Part shown: piece after piece, positions 60,730 through 64,000 of the stretch
How positions within the stretch are numbered: the first letter of the stretch is position 1
Layout of the letters: each line of letters begins with the position of its first letter
Assembly (NCBI RefSeq): GCF_017873395.1
Contig: NZ_JAGGKC010000004.1
Coordinates: forward strand, 62,001-126,000
Direction: 5' to 3'
Source: Youngiibacter multivorans
Lineage (GTDB): Bacteria; Bacillota; Clostridia; Clostridiales; Clostridiaceae
Length of the DNA: 64,000 nt
Translations under genes and position numbers: made by a program
Notes under the pieces: generated by a model
The model's database searches: none
What the model was told of the DNA's origin: nothing
The model's input: the letters and a program-made list of their open reading frames with translations, nothing else

Positions 60730-61122
60730 ATGCTCGGGAAGCGATTCATCTGGATATATTCTCTAGTCTGGCTCATTACTGGAATATTGCTTGTTGCTGC
60801 AGATACGGTAGATTGGCTGATGGATTCCCTCGTTCTGAGGTATCTGGCTATACCAGCTATAGTCATAGCCATGGCATTTTATGCTGTTAAGCAGATACCT
60901 GGAGTGAATGATATGAAGGTCAGCAGGCCTAAGATTACAATCATCATAATCGGCAGTTCGGTCGTATTCACTCTAATCAGAGGGATGGTTCCAGATGGAA
61001 TCCTGCCAGATTCCATTCTGGTGGAGCTTTTCATAAAGTACCTGTATTCCCTTGTGCTTCTTCATATCGTACTAAAAACGAGTTTTGCTGAAGGAAATGG
61101 AACAGCAGGCAAAGAGCTGTGA
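60730..61122 (+). CDS. Small integral membrane protein, unrecognised
   Basis: A 130-residue protein with four predicted membrane helices (about 5-22, 35-52, 70-85, 100-118) and a charged C-terminus. I do not recognise the family. ATG 60730 was chosen because AGGAGG lies seven bases upstream. It is a single gene. Confidence 0.65.
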   Translation: MLGKRFIWIYSLVWLITGILLVAADTVDWLMDSLVLRYLAIPAIVIAMAFYAVKQIPGVNDMKVSRPKITIIIIGSSVVFTLIRGMVPDGILPDSILVELFIKYLYSLVLLHIVLKTSFAEGNGTAGKEL

Positions 61123-61208
61123 CTTGTCTTAGGAACTGGAGGGTCATGGATTTCTCTGAATTTGAGAAATGAAGATTCAAATATAGATAAAGATCAGGAA
61201 CCGTATAT

Positions 61209-61253
61209 GGACAGTAAAAGGGCGCCGCACGCTGCGACACCCTTTTACTGTCC
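61209..61253. terminator. Bidirectional terminator-like inverted repeat
   Basis: GGACAGTAAAAGGG / CCCTTTTACTGTCC 14-bp perfect arms with an inner CGC / GCG pairing. It lies between convergent genes. Confidence 0.7.
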
Positions 61254-61297
61254 TGTCAGTTATACGCTGATGGATGACTGATTTGCATTTTGATATT

Positions 61298-62095
61298 CTA
61301 GCTGGATATGCCTCTTTTTACAGTTATCAGTATGTTGTTAGGGTCCCTTAGCTCTTTGTGGCCTTCTGGTGAATCCTTGAAGAGGGTGTCGAAAGCATCA
61401 TCTGAAAGGTTGATGACATAGCCTCTGAGGCCGGGTCGACCGTCCTCCTTCTCCTTTGGGGTTCCTCTAAGCCAGGTGTTCATGCCAATATGGTGATGGT
61501 AGCCGTCCCTCGAGGTGAAGATTGCTGTCTCAACATCCATCATCTTCTCAATTCCAAATGAATCCCTGTAGAACTTTTCTGATGCATCCAGGTCAAGTAC
61601 GTGAAGGTGGATGTGTCCTATATCAGTACCATCAGGCATTCCCTGATATGGTCCGTAGGACCTTTCACCGAGAACTCCGTCTAGGTCCATTGCTTCAGTA
61701 GTCATGGTGATTTCTCCGTCATCGTACCATTCTGATTCTTCCCTGTCCCTGTATACTTCAATGCCATTGCCCTCGGGATCTGAAAGATATACTGCTTCAG
61801 AAACCTTGTGGTCTGACGCACCTGTTGCGGATATCCTTCTGTCGATGAGATTCTGGATGAAATCCCCCAGGTCCCTTCTTGAAGGCAGCCTTATTGCAAA
61901 ATGATAAAGACCAACCTCATGACGTCTCGAAGCCTTTGTCTCATGAAGTACGATAAGGGTCCTTTTACCTGCCTTGAGCTCTATTGTATCCCCATTCCTT
62001 TCGGATGAGAGTCCCAGTGTCCTGTAATATGCAGCGAGATCCACGATATTTGATGCATTGATGTGCACCTCGCCAATTTCCATTGTCCTTGCCAT
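61298..62095 (-). CDS. VOC-family ring-cleaving dioxygenase, CatE-like
   Basis: A 265-residue protein with two vicinal-oxygen-chelate domains. The N-terminal VHINASNIVDLAAYYRTLGL and YHFAIRLPSRRDLGDFI, and the second-domain IGHIHLHVLDLDASEKFYRDSFGIEKM and HHHIGMNTWLRG, match catechol-2,3-dioxygenase-like CatE/YfiE proteins. Oxygen-dependent activity would be odd in a strict anaerobe; a detoxification role or a different reaction is possible. Confidence 0.86.
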   Translation of the reverse strand: MARTMEIGEVHINASNIVDLAAYYRTLGLSSERNGDTIELKAGKRTLIVLHETKASRRHEVGLYHFAIRLPSRRDLGDFIQNLIDRRISATGASDHKVSEAVYLSDPEGNGIEVYRDREESEWYDDGEITMTTEAMDLDGVLGERSYGPYQGMPDGTDIGHIHLHVLDLDASEKFYRDSFGIEKMMDVETAIFTSRDGYHHHIGMNTWLRGTPKEKEDGRPGLRGYVINLSDDAFDTLFKDSPEGHKELRDPNNILITVKRGISS

Positions 62096-62230
62096 TCTAA
62101 CCAGTCCTTTGCTTATATTATCTAATGATAATGATACACATGTTTCGGACTTCAGTTGTTAATCGGCAATGAACAAAGGTTAAATCATTTGTATAAAATC
62201 ATATTTTATACAAATGAAAAGGATTGTGAA

Positions 62231-62722
62231 CTAATCCATCTCTCCGATTATCTCTGATGTCAGGTCGCTGAAGTACGAGGCCATTGCTGAAGCTATGAAG
62301 GCACGTATGCCCTTGTCTGCTGAAAGCTGGGACATCTCGTCCATAGCGCTGCTAACTATCCTGTCGAGCTCGTCCTGCATGGAGAGGAATGACCTGTACT
62401 GCTTGTACAGAGGAGTCGAATCTCCCTTTGCAAGCTCCTGTGATATAGGATGAAGAACTTTCTTAACCTCGGGAAGGCTCTGAGTACCCTTCAGTACCTG
62501 AAGCAGTGAAAGCAGCATCAGATGTTCCCTTGAGTATTTTTTCCTTATCGGGGGCGGAAGGATCCTGTCCTTCGTATAGTTGTTTATCATGGTCTTGGTA
62601 AGAGGCCTTCTTGGATATTTCTTCTCCATAAAGGTTATGACCTGATCCATATAAAGGTCTATGTCCGTATATTCTTCGATCCTTGGCAGTGGATGCAGCC
62701 TTTCGGCTCCTTTTAGCTCCAT
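62231..62722 (-). CDS. DUF1836 protein
   Basis: A 163-residue DUF1836 protein. The PLTKTMINNYTKDRILPPPIRKKYSREHLMLLSLLQVLK stretch is the family core and resembles a MerR-like HTH. Function unknown; DNA binding is plausible. ATG follows GAGGTG. Confidence 0.87.
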   Translation of the reverse strand: MELKGAERLHPLPRIEEYTDIDLYMDQVITFMEKKYPRRPLTKTMINNYTKDRILPPPIRKKYSREHLMLLSLLQVLKGTQSLPEVKKVLHPISQELAKGDSTPLYKQYRSFLSMQDELDRIVSSAMDEMSQLSADKGIRAFIASAMASYFSDLTSEIIGEMD

Positions 62723-62771
62723 GTGGCACCTCGCTTTTTACGTAATATAATGTTAATGGAAAAATAATGGA

Positions 62772-62808
62772 CCTGCAATGTTGCAGGATGTACTTTCTTG
62801 TGTATAAT
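62772..62808 (+). promoter_or_regulatory. Promoter with overlapping palindrome, TrhA gene
   Basis: TTGCAG (62781-62786), 16-bp spacer, TATAAT (62803-62808). A perfect inverted repeat CCTGCAA-TG-TTGCAGG (62772-62787) covers the -35 box and looks like an operator. Confidence 0.7.
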
Positions 62809-62855
62809 AAGAATATGATAACACATAGTTTTGAAAACTACATCAGGAGGATTAA

Positions 62856-63500
62856 ATGAAAAATATATTAAGAGAACCAGTCAACTCACTTACCCACCTG
62901 GGAGGTGCAGTCCTTTCGGTATTCGGCCTCATCATTCTCGTAGTCCAGAGGGTTCTGTCAGGAACAGGAGCCAAAGATATAACAGGAGCTGCGATCTTCG
63001 GAGTGAGCCTTATACTTTTGTACCTTGCGAGCGGAATTTACCATGGCTACATGGGAAGCGAGAAGCAGATCCTGAAACTCAAGAAGCTCGACCACAGCAT
63101 GATATACGTCCTAATTGCAGGCACCTACACACCGGTGCTTCTTACAATACTATCCGGATGGCAGAGAGTGGCGATGCTTGCTGTGATCTGGGGAATCGCG
63201 GCGCTTGGGATAATCCTCAAGATATTCGTGAATGGAATTCCAAGGGCTGTATACACCTCAGGCTACATACTGATGGGCTGGATAGTCGTATTTTTTATAA
63301 AGCCGATATATCTCGCAGTACCGTTCACAGGATTCCTGCTTCTGGCTCTGGGTGGGCTTCTTTATACCATCGGTGGCTTCATATACATCATTAAGAAGCC
63401 CAATTTTGCGCTTTCCTTTGGCTTCCATGAGCTTTTCCACCTCTTCATACTTGGAGGGAGCATACTTCACTATTTCTTCATATTCGGATATATGGCGTAG
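62856..63500 (+). CDS. Hemolysin III / TrhA-family membrane protein
   Basis: A 214-residue seven-helix protein of the PAQR/hemolysin III family: EPVNSLTHLGGAVLSVFG, SGIYHGYMG, KKLDHSMIYVLIAGTYTPVLL and FHELFHLFILGGSILHYFFI carry the conserved His and Asp metal ligands. Bacterial members (TrhA) affect membrane lipid homeostasis. ATG follows CAGGAGG. Confidence 0.9.
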   Translation: MKNILREPVNSLTHLGGAVLSVFGLIILVVQRVLSGTGAKDITGAAIFGVSLILLYLASGIYHGYMGSEKQILKLKKLDHSMIYVLIAGTYTPVLLTILSGWQRVAMLAVIWGIAALGIILKIFVNGIPRAVYTSGYILMGWIVVFFIKPIYLAVPFTGFLLLALGGLLYTIGGFIYIIKKPNFALSFGFHELFHLFILGGSILHYFFIFGYMA

Positions 63501-63549
63501 ACAAAAAGATATTTTCAAAAGGTTTACATATAAATTAACGGAACACATT

Positions 63550-63589
63550 CAGGTTTGTATTGATGAATCATCGATGCAAACCTGTTTTT
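63550..63589 (+). terminator. Terminator after the TrhA gene
   Basis: CAGGTTTG / CAAACCTG stem, inner ATTGATG / CATCGAT pairing, five Ts. Confidence 0.83.
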
Positions 63590-63610
63590 GTTGCGAAAAA
63601 GATAAGTATT

Positions 63611-63624
63611 CACACTAATGTGTG
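63611..63624. repeat. Small palindrome upstream of the secreted-protein gene
   Basis: CACACTAATGTGTG, five-base arms with a TAAT centre, about 120 bases before the start codon. Possible operator; not further supported. Confidence 0.35.
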
Positions 63625-63745
63625 ATGAACTCATAAACATGACAAAAAGTTTACAAATCTTTACAAGTTCTTCACACCGCTAATTTATTATGTGGAAGTC
63701 GGATTCGTTCGGGGGTCGGCACGTTTGACAGTATGGAGGGGTAAA

Positions 63746-64000
63746 ATGAGAAGTATCAAGGCAGCGGTGGCAGCCGTAGCATTGGCAGTGTTCATAATAG
63801 GAACCGGAGCTGTGACAGTTTATGCAGATGGAAATCCAAGGGCAGAGCTTACAGCTATAAACAAGGAACTTAAGGCTAAGGCAGCGGAAGAGACAGCGGC
63901 GAAGGCTGAATCTGAAACAAAAACAGCTGAAATGGCAAACTTTGGTGAAGAGATCAACTCCTATACCATACATAGCGAATATCTTCAGGAGACGCTGGAT
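63746..64000 (+). CDS. Secreted protein, 5' part only
   Basis: The first 85 residues of a protein that runs off the window. A signal peptide (about 1-27, ending VTVYA) is followed by a charged, helix-forming stretch (ELTAINKELKAKAAEETAAK). ATG follows GGAGGGG. Coiled-coil envelope proteins begin like this, but the family cannot be named from this part. Confidence 0.7.
   Translation, partial: MRSIKAAVAAVALAVFIIGTGAVTVYADGNPRAELTAINKELKAKAAEETAAKAESETKTAEMANFGEEINSYTIHSEYLQETLD

Noticed and set aside
1..64000. CRISPR array, prophage, insertion sequence, tRNA or rRNA
   Set aside because: No regularly spaced repeats, transposase, integrase or phage structural genes were seen, and no recognisable tRNA or rRNA sequence was noticed by reading.

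Overview
The window looks like a chromosomal stretch from an anaerobic, amino-acid- or carboxylate-fermenting member of the Firmicutes (Clostridia-like). The reasons are gene content and style: ferredoxin-dependent 2-oxoacid oxidoreductases, butyrate kinase/phosphotransbutyrylase pairs, class III fructose-1,6-bisphosphatase, many radical SAM enzymes, strong AGGAGG ribosome sites, moderate-to-low GC and classic rho-independent terminators. No rRNA, tRNA, CRISPR array, prophage or insertion sequence was seen.

Layout. 1-10.5 kb is a carboxylate-catabolic regulon: a DASS transporter, an HMG-CoA-lyase-type enzyme, an ATP-binding protein, a four-subunit 2-oxoacid:ferredoxin oxidoreductase and a class III CoA-transferase, followed by a PrpR-type sigma-54 activator. 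Each of the four transcription units starts with a near-perfect sigma-54 -24/-12 promoter, and three carry the same 16-bp site 89-91 bp upstream, presumably bound by the activator. 10.5-21 kb is a mixed housekeeping/stress zone: MFS exporter, MDR oxidoreductase, DsrE protein, NADAR protein, a P1B ATPase operon with an FNR-type box, SOUL protein, a TudS/DUF1722 protein, and a PadR-DUF2812 pair with a palindromic operator. 21-26 kb holds a LysR-controlled DASS operon with an exported protein and an ApgM-like phosphomutase. 26-35 kb is a second carboxylate module: buk-ptb, a Cys-rich Crp/Fnr regulator, and a divergent operon of 2-oxoacid:ferredoxin oxidoreductase plus TRAP transporter.

35.3-45.0 kb is the most unusual part: a class 1 isoprenoid-synthase-fold protein followed by a tightly overlapping operon of two GNAT/Fem-like proteins, four B12-type radical SAM proteins and a small-molecule methyltransferase, with no recognisable known pathway. 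45.2-53.7 kb carries a D-malate/tartrate-type dehydrogenase, CcdA-TlpA, and a second sigma-54 activator controlling a BKACE / carnitine-dehydrogenase-like / buk / ptb operon through a 17-bp inverted repeat that also lies in front of the activator gene. 53.8-64 kb is mostly core metabolism: glcT-ptsG with an attenuator, arsC-arsD-like genes, fbp, a VOC dioxygenase, DUF1836, TrhA, and the start of a secreted protein.

Common theme: several independent modules import or oxidise carboxylic acids, turn them into CoA thioesters, and (in two modules) recover ATP by phosphotransacylase plus acyl kinase. Substrates are inferred, not shown. Coordinates of starts were adjusted from the longest open frames wherever a ribosome site or promoter decided the matter.
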